Of a stretch of 64,000 nt of DNA, positions 1-12,651 are shown one piece after another (positions within the stretch are counted from its first letter, which is position 1; each line of letters begins with the position of its first letter). The DNA comes from Metopolophium dirhodum. Taxonomy: Eukaryota; Arthropoda; Insecta; Hemiptera; Aphididae. The notes beneath the pieces are model-generated. The model was not told where the DNA came from, did not search any database, and worked only from the letters and a program-made list of their open reading frames with translations. The DNA lies in NCBI RefSeq assembly GCF_019925205.1, contig NC_083560.1:67407266-67471265 (forward strand). The letters run 5' to 3'. The position numbers and the translations under genes were made by a program.

Positions 1-3000
1 GCATCTCTAGCAAGAGAGTTAAGAATTCTTTGGAGTTGTTTGAATTTGAAAATGAATATTTTTCGGCCACCATAGATAGCCAAGTCAATATCTATAGGAA
101 AGGAACAGTTTAATTACATTTCATTACATAAATATTAATTATAATTACCTGTTTGACTTTAGGATCCTTATTATTTTTGATGCCATGACATACAACAGAC
201 ACACATCCGATTAGATGAGATTCTATTAGATCGTAAGTTTCTTTATCATCATTATCTTCGTATTGGATAGTACTGTCATCGATTTGATTCATTTGTAATA
301 TTTCGTCTAAATATAATCTCATATTACGCAGCACATTGAATATTTCTCCCGATTGGTCGTTTGAATCATCTTTGTCTAATAATTGATAATATAATCATTA
401 ATTATTTAAAAAAAAAACACATATTAGCAAAATTTGTATAAACTTACTGGAGTCAGAAAAAAATTTATCCAAATTTTTATAATACGAATTGACAAGTTTT
501 ATTGTTTGTAAATAACAATCCAATCCCAATTCAAGAACCGTTTGACTGAACTTAATTTTTTCACGAACATCAAATAGAAAATAGTCGTAAAGCAATCTAG
601 TAACATTAGTTTGATAAATAATAAATAATATATGCACAAATAATATGAAAGCTAAAATTCTTACTTTGTCAATTTACATATATTTTCGTACAAATTACGA
701 GGTTTTATATCACGCGAAAGCAAGTTCTTCACTTCCATCAAATGTGTTTGTACTAGTTTTAACACAAATTCCCAAAGTCTTACATTTTGTTTTAATGATA
801 CAACATTAAGTTCAGACGTCCAATTAACATTTTTACTAAAACATAAAATTTAAAACTGTTTTTAACCTCATAGAAAATTGGAATTGATAAATATAAAGTA
901 AGTCTTACGCAAGTAATGAAAGAAACTTATACAATACATCAAAATCTAAATGAATTGCAGGTTCAACAAATTTAGTGGTTGTTCCAGTTGTTTCAGCTTT
1001 ATTTTTTTTATTTCCTTTATCCTTTTTCTTATTAGTTTTGTCCGATGCCTAAAACAGTAGAACATGAATGACATTTCCTTCAAACGGAAAAAACAAAGTT
1101 ACCATAACAGCTTCTAAAATATTATTGTATTTAGAAAATAACTTTTGTAGTTTTTCACAGCATTCTTTATCTTGGTCAGAGCTACACCATGAATTTACAA
1201 TATAGACCATAAAGGCCTGGTAAACACACAGAATTTGTTTGATTACATCTACATATTCTGTTGTATCACAAATTATATCTAGTAAACAGTCACTTTCGTT
1301 CTAAAACAAACAAATAAAACCAATAATATTGTATTTGAACTAACAAAACACGGATCTTACTGACCACTTTTATTTCGTCTGTATTGCATTCACTGTAGAA
1401 ATTTACCAGTTGATAGAGTAGTTGTTTTAATTCATCGATTTTTGCATACTCTTTATTATCATTAAGCTGCATATTTGTAACCAGTACGTGTTGAGCCAGT
1501 AAAATCAACTCATCTAATGGCTCCTAAAAATAATGCATCATATAATTTAAGAACATAAAAAATTGAGATTAACTCACTTGCACGATAGGTTTATTATCTT
1601 TTCCTATGACTATGGACTTGTCAAATTTTAATGATTTTTTGTTTTCTGCTACTACAAGTCTGTTACACCATAAACTCATGTGGTCTAATAGCAAACTATT
1701 GACACAAACACATAATTCGTTATTGTGTGAAGTCACTCTAATCAATCCTCTATAAAGTGATTGTTTGATTTCAGATTTTTGGTAAAAACATGTTTTAAGT
1801 GAATCCAAAATTTCCAAACAAATTGTTTTATTATTTTCTGAACTATCGTCAGAATCAAGAGCTGAATGAATATCCACAGAATCTCTATCAAGAACCATCT
1901 ATAATCATAAATATTTGTCAAAATATCAGTTTTATGTAGTTAAGTACATTGTACATATTATGTATAACCAATTGTATGCGTGTGACATATGTTCTCGTCT
2001 TGGGAATAAGTGCAGGGATAATTATTTTTTTTATTTATTTTTAACGATCAATAAGTAATTTGAGTTTTCCTTATTCATTTTTTTTGAATCAAACAAACTT
2101 ATGTCAAAAAATCAATTTTGTTTTAGACTGGGTTTAAGGTCAGAAGATTTCATTCTATAATGCAACAACATAATTTATAAGTTATGTACTTTATAATGAG
2201 AAAAAGCCTTGGCAAGCGTTTACTACAGTTAATCAGGGAAAACTTATTAAAATTTTCCTTATTTTTGGTATCAAATTTAACAGTTTGAAATGGATAACAA
2301 GTTATCTAAAGAATATAAGACAAATGGTTAACATAAATGGTATTTTAGGAAACAGAAAAAATATAGTAAATGAAGTACCCCATGGCAGTGTTCTTGGACC
2401 CATATTTTTAATTTTGGATGTAAATACTATTTTTTTCACGCCTGCACCGAAAGTTTAGTTTTGATGACTGTTTAAGCGTTAGAAACCGACCTTTTCCATC
2501 CAGTGGGGGGTAAAGTGGGAATCCTCATAGTGCCGGACGGTAAAATGGAAATCCTCAAAAGTACTGGGCACACATATCATGCGTATCCTCTGCACAATTA
2601 GACACTAAAATCTATACTATGGTCCTTACAAAACATACATTTTTGATTACATCTTATATTCATATTATAACCTCCATGCATGATGCTTAAAATAAATAAA
2701 AACGAATCGTTTCTTTCATGAAATATTGTTTTTGTTAATTGTCTAGTTGTTGCATAGATCCCAGCCTGCATTACCTTTGCCGTAATAGCGTTATCAATAA
2801 ACGCAGGGGCGTGACAAAAAATAGTATTTGTGGCTCGTGCAGGAAGGCTTATACATTACAAATTGCGGTCCCGCGACTGAAATAGCTTACTTCCCACCTT
2901 TGCCACACAATATACTATTGTAATATGAATATAGAAATAGAATATTGAAATGTACAACAATAAATTGTTGATGATACATGCTTATTATTCTCAAATTATT

Positions 3001-6000
3001 CATGGGACTATTCACATTTTAAGGCAATAATAGACACACAAAGAGTTGTAGATTCAGTTATTTTTTTTATATTTCTTCAGTTAAAAGAAATTATCAATTT
3101 CAAACCTACTAAAAACTTTTTTTATGACATCAATAACACATAATATGTGAACTAATTTTTCACTCTTGAAATAACAACGTAGAAATAACAACATATGTGT
3201 AAACATTTTCTAGAGTATCGAGAATTTGCTATTTGGGTATGATGAACATTTAAGATGGAACTTACATATTGGTAATCTGGTAACACGACTACGCACAACA
3301 GTACATAAGTATTATCTCATAAACAATTCTGCCAATAGACATTATTGATTATTCAAACTGTATATTTAATATTATTTATCTCTGTGTCTGGCTTCATATC
3401 AGTTTAGCATTAAAGTATGGGAGGGCCTCATAGAAAATGCTATAAAACCTCTAAGAATACAACAAAATAAAATAATCAGAATTTTTCTAAATTGGCATAG
3501 CCTTGAAGGTTCTTCAAAACAGAACTAAATAGAATTTAGAGTGTTGCCAGTCAAACTTGTGCATAAAAAAATTTCAATTTTATGAGTAGTAATAAATATT
3601 CATACGTAGTATAAAAAAGATCAAACAAGAGATAGATAAGTCTTTTAAATTTGTTATTAGAATCTAATTTTGTTTTTTGATTTAATAAATAAAAATCATT
3701 TGCACTACTAAGGTTAAAATTATGGGAGGGTGGCTCCTAATAAATTATTGTTAAGAAATTAACTGTGACAAAACAAAAATTATTCAGAACAAACTGTAAT
3801 ATATATTTATAGGTATTAACTATATTTGATATAGGTACCCAATACCAACTGTAAAAAAAAAATAGGCAAGTTCCCCTAGTTGCACTAAAAGTCAAACATT
3901 ATTTAACATTCTAAATAAAAAGAAACCCATTTTTTTGTTTTAAGTTTTTACGCTATAGGATTAGTCTGTTTATATATTTTTATTTATGTTTATATGTTTA
4001 TAAGTTTACAACAAGTACAATAATAAATAATAATTTCTCAAGTTACCTGAGTAAATAATCCAGGCCATGAATCCTGGCTGTTTGTATTCTGACTTAATGT
4101 AGTAAAACTGTCCAAATGAACACTACATAATATTTCAATGAATCCCAAAACCGCACTATGTCTTAACTGATATTCTCTATAAATAATTTTTGATGTACAG
4201 ATTGAATAATTATGTTGGAATATCATTAATATATTCTATAATAATAATTAGGGCTCAAAACTTTTGCATTTGCATGTATTTTTGTAGTGGTCTAAGATAA
4301 TTTTAGGTAAGTTATACATCTGTTTAATGAATGGCAAAATTAAACACAAAATGTGAATTTGCATATTTCATTATATTTGAGCAGTTTTTAGCATATTTCA
4401 AATTTTTTTAAAATTTATATCTGTACAATTAATGGGAAAAATAATTTTTGGAAAACACTCAAAAATATTAGGTTTAGGTAGACGTTTAGGTAGGCGCATA
4501 TAGAATTTGAGATTTGGGGAAGCTTAAGCAGGAAGTTCTAATATTATTATATTGAGGTATTAGCCAGTATTTCTAAAATTAAGTTGTTTAAAATGCACAA
4601 AACATGGAATATAGCTAATATATATTCAAATTTAAATTAATAAACCAGTGTATAAATTATTTCATTATGTTTACCAACTTACTTTTTAGTTTCATACAAA
4701 AATTTTAATATTTTTTATGCATTTTTTAAAATTAATATAACAATTTAGCTGCATATATTTAAGTATATTTTGATATATATAATTTTGAATAAATATTTCG
4801 ATAATTTTTAGTACAACAAGTTCCACACTCTGATAATAATTTTTATTAAAGCAGTAATTCTAATTAATAAAATTACTATATTATAAATTACTACTAACTA
4901 CTTATATAACAATATTATAATATTTAAGCAAGTTGAACTAATTAGTTGTTAAAAAAAAATTATTTTTTTATATTTAGGTACAAAATATAAATAATAGAAA
5001 AATTAAACCTGATCAACTAACAGTGTATTTATAAATGATAATAATAACCTGCATAATTGAAAAAAAAAACTCCATTTCCATACTTAATAACACACGTCAC
5101 TATACTTTTCGAACAAAAAAAATTCAATTCTTGTGGCTATGAAAATCATAAAAAGCAAAAAAGAAATTCACCCAGTACTGAAAGCTTGATTTTAATTTTG
5201 AAAACATATTTGAATTCCATATTCTCCTTTTCGTAGGAATTAGTTTTCGATTTGATTTACCAATTGTTTAATAAGTATAGTAACGAATAATTTTTTTTTT
5301 CAAAATGCACTTTTACTAGTGTTACTAAAAAAAATAATTGATTTCCTACAAGAAACAGACAAGAAGAGAACAAATTCAAATACATATTAATTTAAAATTG
5401 GACTTCTGTGAGTAGATTTTTTTTCTTTTGCTTTAGGTACAAATTACAAATTCATTGAAAAACAAAAAACTTTCAACTGACTTAAGATGGATTTCTTACT
5501 ATAAGATAATTTAAAATATCCCCTAAAACTCTTATCATAGTCCAAATGCAGTTCCCTTTCTATCTATGTGAAGTGAGGTTTTACTTATTTAGCAACAAAT
5601 AAGCAATTATAATACAAAGTATGTACTAAATAAATAAATAATAAATAATATACTCCGTAAAATAAACCTACTTTGATATGAGTTCTTTTCGTAAAATCAT
5701 GATGATATTATCGCGCAAATATGTTGATGTCTTTAGGACGGGCATGACTGCACAAGTTACTTTATCAGTCATGCCAATCGGTATTTCTTTAAACAACTTC
5801 AATATTTCAGTATTATTCTCGACAACGTGTAACTTTTGGTTCTTACAAAGTTTATGTAAACACTCTAAGACATAAAATACAAATATAATTACCAATTTCA
5901 AAATATGTAGAATGTGTACAGTAAAAATCATATTATTTTCTATGTACTAACCTAAATATTGATTAGATTCAGGGTTGGATGTAATAAAATTGGTCAATTT

Positions 6001-7914
6001 TCGTAAAACACTACCAGTGATAAATGATCGCTTGTGAACCAATGATACTATTATGAACAAACCAAGCTGATGAACTGTGTTTATGATCTCAGCGTTTTCT
6101 GTAATAATATAATACAGTAATTAAATATTAAAACTGATGCGTAGATGAACTAATTAAAAATATGATTTAGGTAATAACTTACTTTTGAATATAGAAACAG
6201 TAGTTCCAAGAAATGATAATCCCAAATTGACAAGACCTTTGAATATTTTTTCGTAACTTGATATTCTAAATAAGAAAACAGTTATTATTAAATTTTAATA
6301 ATAGAAAAAATAACAGGAGATTTTAAAAACATACTCGCTTTTTATAAACACTTGAAATTGTGTGTAAACATCATATATATCTGTGTAATGCAGTTTTAAC
6401 CAATATGAACGTTGAGTATTTTCTACTTCTACCAATGACTGCACTACAAGCTTTTTTACCAAATCAATAACCTAAAATCAACGTATGTACGAATGTTATC
6501 TTTAAGAGGATGTCACACCCGCATGTCCCATCCGTCTTACAAATGTACAACATAGCAAAAGCTGTTTTGCGCGGGACAATTTTGCTCGTACCATATTTGT
6601 TGTAGAACTACCAAATGTTCACAACACGTAAAGAAGAAATTTATCTGTGCAAGAATGTGCTCTTTTTTTATAAGCAAATGAAGAAAACAAAAAAAACCAA
6701 ATGTTTAGAAGTAAATAACTTTTATTATGTTTATGTTATCTAAAATATGGGCATGCTGAAATTTTGGAGCCACTACTACAAACACAGAAAGATAAAAGTT
6801 GTCCCGCGCAAAATAGTTTTTGTTATGTTGTACATTTGTAAAACGGAGACAACACATGCGGTTGTGACATCCTCTTAAATAAATAAATGTAGAAATATAT
6901 TAATCTTCTTACATTAGCTTCAAAAGGTGCACAGCAAGACATGGTTAGTAAAAATGCCAACATGAATGGACCAAAAACCATGTTAGGAGCACCAATACTA
7001 TTTTTTATGTACTTAGTTATATCATTAACAAATGAAGAATGCACCTTAGCAAAGTCTTCCAAAAGAAATAATACTGTACTTTCAGCTTCTAAAAATTCTT
7101 TTTTCTCGGATCCTTCTAAAAGTCCAATATAATATTAAATAATAAGTAATTATACAATATTTGGAAATTGATATAAATATACAAACTATATCAATGATGA
7201 CAGTTAAGAGGACGTAGTAATGCAGGCATTTAATGTCTCCATCTTAAAAGTGCATAACATACCAAAATAACTTACGCTCAGCAGATCACATTTAGCTCCT
7301 TTAGTTTAAAAACTAGAGTAAACGACCTCTTATAAACTTGATAGTTAGAGCATTGTCAGTGTTTGAATGTGATTTTTTACAATAATTCAGTTTTTATGTG
7401 AGTTATGAGTATTATTAATTTACGTTACAATATAGTATACTCGAAACTTGCTAAAAAATTGAACTATTGTTAAAAACCTACATACAAACACAGATAATGT
7501 TCTTACCATCAAGTTTCATAAAAGGTTGATTCACTCTAATTGTTTAACTAATGAACCTAAATGTGATCTGCTGATTGTAAATTTGGTATGTTATGCACTT
7601 GTAAAACTTTGACAACAAATTCCTATATTACGTCCTCTTAAATATAAACCGTACCTATTTCAAGTGCATAATTTTCGTCGTTACTTTGGTCTAAATGGTA
7701 CTTATCATCAAAATACTTTTGAAGTGTACAAAAAAGAGTTAAAAAATCTCCACTTGAACAAAAATGTAATATTTGTTGTAGAATAGGTGGGATTTCTAGA
7801 GGTTTCATTTGACCGAAGTATGAGCATAATGTTTTGATAACTAGTTCATGTTCTTTCTCAGTTAATAGTGTTCCTCTATAATTAAATTAATCATAGTTTA
7901 ATAGAAAATATGTC

Positions 7915-7954
<40 letters not shown>

Positions 7955-10331
7955 ATTTATGTGTGTATGTCCAAAAAGAAAATACCTAAACATCAGTGCA
8001 AGTGCTACTGAGATGTTGGGCTGAACTTTGAAACGACAAATGTCAGTAATAATCATTTCTTTGTAATCAGCACCTGTCATTTCTAATTCTTCAGTTCTTA
8101 TTAGTTTGATTTCAGATACTATTTTTAAAATATGAGGGAACAATTCTTTCCAGCTGAAATTAAAATAACATGTATTACACAAATAAAAAGTCCAATTATA
8201 CAAATAATATTACCTCTGAACACAGTTTTCATTTGATTCTTCTATGTCTTTTTTACACATATTTATAAATTTGATTAGTTGTTTGGTTGATAGTTTATTT
8301 AATTCTAATGATAAACGACTAATCAAACATACTTTCATTTTTTCTGGTATTTCAGCATTATTTATTGCGTTTAATACATATTCGTAAACCTAAAAAAAAA
8401 TATTGTTATATGTTAGATATCAATTTATTCATAAACATAAAATAGTAATAGTTTGATATGTTATTAGCTACATTTGGTTGGAAGTATACATAATATATTA
8501 TTAATTAAGATCTTATAGTAAGGTACATTAAAATACAAATGTGCATAAAGGTACATACGTTTTCGACAATTTTTTGGGAATCAGGTTTAACAGAAAGTCC
8601 AACTAATATATACTCCAATACTTTTGGTCCATCTTCACGATCAATCTTTTCATCTATTAATGAATGTATCTGTAACATATACATAACTACAAAATAATGT
8701 TTGACTGAAGGATATTAATATTAAATAATAACAAGGTGATAACAATTTCAATAAATTGTTGAATATACAATCATTGACTTTGTAAATACCTAGGTTAGGC
8801 GGAATTTGGGGAGTCACAAGCAGGCAGTTTCTCTCCAGAAAAAATATTGAGAAGGCAAACATATAATTTTAAATAGGTCAGTAAATTGTGATTAATATTT
8901 GGCCCCCCTCTCAACAATTAGAGCCAAGTGCCGCCTATGTATGGATAAATAGTTACCTATAGTACAATACTAATTTTAAAATAAATTTAGGAATTAAATT
9001 AAATTAAAATATTAAGCCAAATAAACATGAAAAAATATTGAATTTCAATTAGGTACAAGGTTTTTTCAGTCAAATAATTGTATTCATTTTAAAATCAATT
9101 ATACATCGTGCATGGCTATTTTCAACCAAATTCATACCCTTCCATTTTTGGTCAATTCACTTTTCGCCCAAACCTAAAAGTTTAATATCTACTTTCTATT
9201 ATAAATATCAAAAATTATTAAAAATATGAGTTGTATAAAATGTGTATAGGTACCTAATAATGTAATTTATAAATTAATAATAATACAATAATACATAATA
9301 TTTATTTTCCATCAATAATTATTTAATCAATATCTTCTATAAGATAATAAGTTCTGAGGTTCTGTCACTGGACAGTCTCCTCTTCATGTGTTTCATGTCT
9401 TCTTTAATCACTATCATCATTGTTACTTATTGTTTTATGTGTAAACAGATTGTAATATATTTTTAATAAAAAAAAAAAAAAAAAAAGAAAAAAAGATAAT
9501 AAGTTAATACAAGCAATAAGCATGCTCATATTTTGTTCATATTTATAGGTACCTTCTAGGTATCTATACTCTGTTCAAAATAAGACGATTAGGTGGCCGA
9601 GTTGTGCGCTTTGTTCTGTGGCAGTGCCCGACGCGTCGCCATGTGGGGACGGTGTCTGACCGTTGAGGAATAAAAACTGGTCATCGCCAGGTCATTGTCT
9701 TATTTTGAACAGAGTATATTATGTATCTACTTTATTTACTACATAATATAGAAAATTATTAAACATATAAGTTAGGTACAGTTAGGTACCTACATAAAAT
9801 GCTTTTATTTATATATATAATTAATATTAATCAAATACCTAATCAATGATAACAATTATATAGGTAACTTTTAATAAATTTCTAAATGTATAAAATAAAG
9901 TACCTAATAATTAGTAAAAAGTAAAAGTACCTAAATATTCCATTATTTTGTTTAGCCGAAAAGTGAATCAGCCGAAAAGGAAAGGGTACAATTTTGGTGG
10001 AAAATGGTCTCACCCACATCATCATAATCCTAAGGTCATTTAATGAATGTATATTTTCAATTTCAAATCATGGATGTAATCTTTAATCACCAATTGAGCA
10101 TGTTATTTTGCATAACATGCTGTCTCCTGGGCATGTTATATTATTGTATAGGCATAATATAGCTATAATCGACAGTGGACTGTGATAAAAAATAAATAAA
10201 TAACTCAAGGTACTAACGGTGTCCAAGTCCAGCTCTTGAGTGACGAACGTTTGAAACTGTTCAAAATCTTCGCTGCTGTTCAACCTGTTGTTGGCAAGTT
10301 CCACCAGACTTTTGATTTTCTCGAAACTCAT
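1..10331 (-). CDS. FANCI: FANCI orthologue, Fanconi anaemia ID2 complex subunit (19 exons, 3' end beyond window)
   Basis: FANCI pairs with FANCD2 as a DNA clamp that is monoubiquitinated during interstrand crosslink repair in the nucleus. Exons in gene order: 10331-10218, 8669-8559, 8389-8214, 8153-7986, 7875-7655, 7115-6913, 6471-6335, 6265-6183, 6098-5952, 5864-5672, 4176-4047, 1898-1578, 1523-1365, 1300-1103, 1048-909, 835-665, 596-448, 375-149, 91-1. Phases join in frame, giving about 1046 codons; the human protein has about 1330. Stretches line up with human FANCI in order: EIPPILQQIL, VMPVLKTS..LRDNIIMILRK, VDIHS..CLEILDSL, EPLDELILLAQHVL and ILTWLSMVAEKYS. The lysine in ILRK (codon 5686-5688) matches the ubiquitinated lysine region, and the next exon holds an SQ/SQ/TQ cluster. 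One donor (exon 13) is weak. The start ATG at 10331 opens exon 1. Introns are rich in transposons. Identification is from remembered family sequence, with high confidence. Confidence 0.93.
2190..3500 (+). mobile_element. Jockey/CR1-type LINE fragments in a FANCI intron
   Basis: Two pieces of a non-LTR reverse transcriptase lie antisense to FANCI in the 1899-4046 intron. Around 2290-2410 the plus strand reads WITSYLKNIRQM..VPHGSVLGPIFLI, the RT block normally written VPQGSVLGPLLF. Around 3415-3495 it reads VWEGLIENAIKPLRIQQNKI, the C-terminal block of the same class. Stops and a large gap show decay, and a MITE (2422-2829) interrupts the copy. RT family assignment is from motif memory; the exact clade is uncertain. 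Confidence 0.7.
2422..2829. mobile_element. MITE with about 23-bp inverted ends, inside the LINE fragment
   Basis: The left end reads AAATACTATTTTTTTCACGC and the right end is its imperfect reverse complement, closing with AATAGTATTT. No coding sequence lies between. It splits the LINE remnant. The superfamily was not resolved because no convincing target duplication was found. Confidence 0.55.
4177..5671. other. Long AT-rich FANCI intron without recognised genes
   Basis: This is the intron between the exon carrying the ubiquitination-site lysine and the exon with the SQ/TQ cluster. It is very AT-rich. Around 4260-4440 there are repeated GCATATTT words like those at 26.1-26.6 kb, suggesting a degraded dispersed repeat. 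No reading frame, RNA gene or complete element is visible. Confidence 0.5.
6502..6878. mobile_element. MITE with about 60-bp TIRs, TTAA-flanked family, copy 1
   Basis: The left arm starts TTAAGAGGATGTCACACCCG and the right arm ends in its close reverse complement (..CATCCTCTTAA). The arms match imperfectly for about 60 bp, including a shared CTTACAAATGTACAACATA-type word. TTAA at both ends may be the target duplication. No coding capacity. It sits in a FANCI intron (6472-6912). Confidence 0.75.
7204..7641. mobile_element. MITE, TTAA-flanked family, copy 2
   Basis: Starts TTAAGAGGACGTAGTAATGC and ends in the inverted form ..TTACGTCCTCTTAA. Arms share GTGCATAACATACC and a GATCTGCTGA/TCAGCAGATC word further in. 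It belongs to the same family as 6502-6878 and lies in the neighbouring FANCI intron (7116-7654). Confidence 0.75.
7919..7951. repeat. (GT)n microsatellite in a FANCI intron
   Basis: A run of about 16 TG/GT dinucleotides in the 109-bp intron between exons ending at 7986 and starting at 7875. It takes up a large part of this short intron. Confidence 0.9.
9354..9492 (+). mobile_element. Short poly(A) retroposon with 13-bp target-site duplication
   Basis: The 139-bp insertion ends in a long A-rich tail (about 9466-9492) preceded by TAATAAAA. AAGATAATAAGTT flanks it on both sides (9341-9353 and 9493-9505). A tail plus a direct target duplication is the mark of LINE-machinery insertion, so this is a 5'-truncated LINE 3' end or a SINE. 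No RT sequence remains, so the family is unknown. Confidence 0.75.
9565..9718. mobile_element. Tc1/mariner-like MITE, perfect inverted ends and TA flanks
   Basis: This 154-bp element has perfect 20-22-bp TIRs: TACTCTGTTCAAAATAAGAC at the left and its exact reverse complement at the right, each next to TA. The interior is much more GC-rich than the surroundings and has no coding capacity. TA flanks fit Tc1/mariner. Confidence 0.85.
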
Positions 10332-10930
10332 CTTTTAAGCTGCCACACGACCTACTGATCACGACGCGCGTGCCTCGAAGGGTTGTTTTGTTCCGGAGTA
10401 ATCGGGAAGACGCAATTTTTGGTCGATGCCGTAAAATTGTCTCGATACAATCGGTTGTTGTAATCGTCAGCCACGTACCCACGTCAGTTGAGAAAATACT
10501 CGTGTGTACTCATAAATATTACCAAATACTTTAAAGTACCTACATCCTATTTGACATTACCTTAAATACTAAATTTATAAGGAGAACAATTTATTATACG
10601 CGGTAGAGGTTTTATTCTGTCATTATGCGTGTGTACTGTGTACAATGTAAATCGGAGGGAAATTTCGAATGATAAAAAATATATCATGGACTATCTAGTA
10701 TCTACAATTCGTAGTGTTATCACAGGCGGAGTTATCATTCGAAAAACACGGCGTGTTTTATGGGCACCATAGACATATAGAACAACTTTCTTAAACCTTG
10801 GTTCATTGTCCGTGGATATGGGTATAGTGCTATTTAGACATAATATTATAGTTGAGTATAGGTAATATGGATATTGGATATGGGTTATGGGAATACTATT
10901 AATTATTATATTATAGGGTCTCCGAAACCG
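10332..10930. other. FANCI upstream region
   Basis: About 150 bp directly upstream of the FANCI start are less AT-rich and contain CGACGCGCG-type CpG words, which fits a 5' UTR or promoter. No TATA box was identified with confidence. The rest, to 10930, is unremarkable AT-rich sequence. Confidence 0.35.
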
Positions 10931-11373
10931 CGGAAAATGCTCAAGCTCAATAATTGTTTTAAAATCGACAAATGAAAACTAAAATAGGTACCTACCTATA
11001 TCATTATACAATCAATGTATTGATCGCTCCGCTCAGAATCTAAACAAATATAAATATTATGTGGCAAAACATCATTCAATAAAACACGTCCAATCACTTC
11101 ACAATCTATTATTCTAAAAAAACAATTAATTGATTCTAATACAAACATTTTGTGATAATTTCATGTAGGTACTTATAATGTAGGTACGGTTAATATGGTT
11201 ATTCGTTTTTGAATTACAAAAAAATAAGAAAATCAATTTTGTAAAAAATCTCATGATTTTTCTTTATTTTTTTTTTGTTTTCTTAATTACCTTGAATAGT
11301 ATTAGGAATATTTAATTTTTACTTCCCAAAAGTAACATCTAGATTCATTTTCCTACCCAGAAGTTAAAAATCA

Positions 11374-11710
11374 ACATTTGTTGTCTCCGTCTTACAAATG
11401 CGTAACATGAAAAATGTACGCTCGGCAGATAATAACGTTTAGCTCCGTTAGTTTAAAAATTGGAGTGAATCGACCTATTATGAAACTTGATGGTAAGAAC
11501 ATTATTTGTGTTCGTAGGTATGTTGGGTTTTTACGATTATATACAGTTTATTTAAGTGAGTTATGAGCATTTTTAATTTACGCTATATTATATAAAAAAT
11601 TGAACTATTGTAAAAAACCAACATACCTACGAAAGTACGAACACAGATAGGTATTGTTTTTACCATCAAGTTTCAAAATAGATCGAGTCACTCTAATTTT
11701 TAAACCACGG
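11374..11710. mobile_element. TTAA-family MITE fragment, copy 3
   Basis: Contains TTGTTGTCTCCGTCTTACAA, a TGCGTAACATG word, CTCGGCAGAT and the interior TATGAAACTTGATGGTAAGA seen in copy 2, in the same order. The right terminal arm is missing, so the copy is truncated. Confidence 0.6.
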
Positions 11711-12651
11711 ACTTACATGTATTTTTAATATATTTTTAAACTGCTATTTTAGAAATATTTCAGGAGCCTTGTATTAAATTTTGACGCTTTTTGCTTTATG
11801 GCCCAACAAAAAAATGTTTAATACTATTTATAGAAAAAAACTAAAAAAAATTGAAACTGAAATTGTCCGTAAACAGCTCAAAACAAGTCAAAATATTTTG
11901 AAAAGTTTAACAAGTATAGCAGGATTTGATCAAATAAATATATGATATAAATCTCAAGGTTATTCGTTTTTGAATTACAACAAAATAAGAAAATCGCTAC
12001 ATGATAGAAATCGAGTGAATATCCAATGTTGTAAAAATTTGAACGAACTTCAAACGCTCATAAAAATTTAATTTGACTTTCTTATAGACATTTTTTTTTT
12101 TTTTTGATGAAGGTAGATAACTTATAAGGAATCTTGTATTACGTTTTAAAATCTTAGATTAGAAAACAATATTTTTTAGGAATTTTTAACACAAAATAAT
12201 TTTCAAATTTTTGTAATTTTTACGCCTTTTGTCAAAATTTGAATTTTAAATGCTTATAAAAAAATATTGTGACTGGTTTTTTAATATTTTTCATTATTTT
12301 TATGGTAACAATATATTAGGAGCCTTGTATTAAATTTTCAAGCTTTTTTACCTAATGAATAAAATCTTATTGACATTCTTGGAAAAAATCTAAAAAAATT
12401 AGAAATTGAAAATGCTCTTCAAAACAAATCAAAATATTTTGAAAATTTTATCGTGTATATAAATTGCTAATATAAACAACCAGTGAACATTTCAAGCATC
12501 TACGGTCATTTGTTTTAGAGTTACACCAAAAACCAAAATCGATTTTGTCGTAAACTGATTTAGCGAACAAGATTATAGAGATAGGTATTAAAAATCGAAC
12601 CATTATTTCGACTATTTATATCGTGCAGTATACAAAGAACAAATAATCAAA

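Larger units (their letters stand above)
9113..10010. mobile_element. MITE-like element with about 55-bp imperfect TIRs in FANCI intron 1
   Basis: The left arm (9113-9170, GGCTATTTTCAACCAAATTC..) and the right arm (9955-10010) are imperfect inverted copies sharing the order ATTTTC.ACCAAA, TACCCTT and GATTCACTTTTCGGC-like words. Two other elements lie inside it, a retroposon (9354-9492) and a Tc1-like MITE (9565-9718), so it is the oldest of the three. No target duplication was confirmed. Confidence 0.55.

Noticed and set aside
8785..8942. Possible MITE with TAGGCGG..CCGCCTA ends
   Set aside because: Only about 7 bp of clear inverted match and no duplication, so not listed as a feature.
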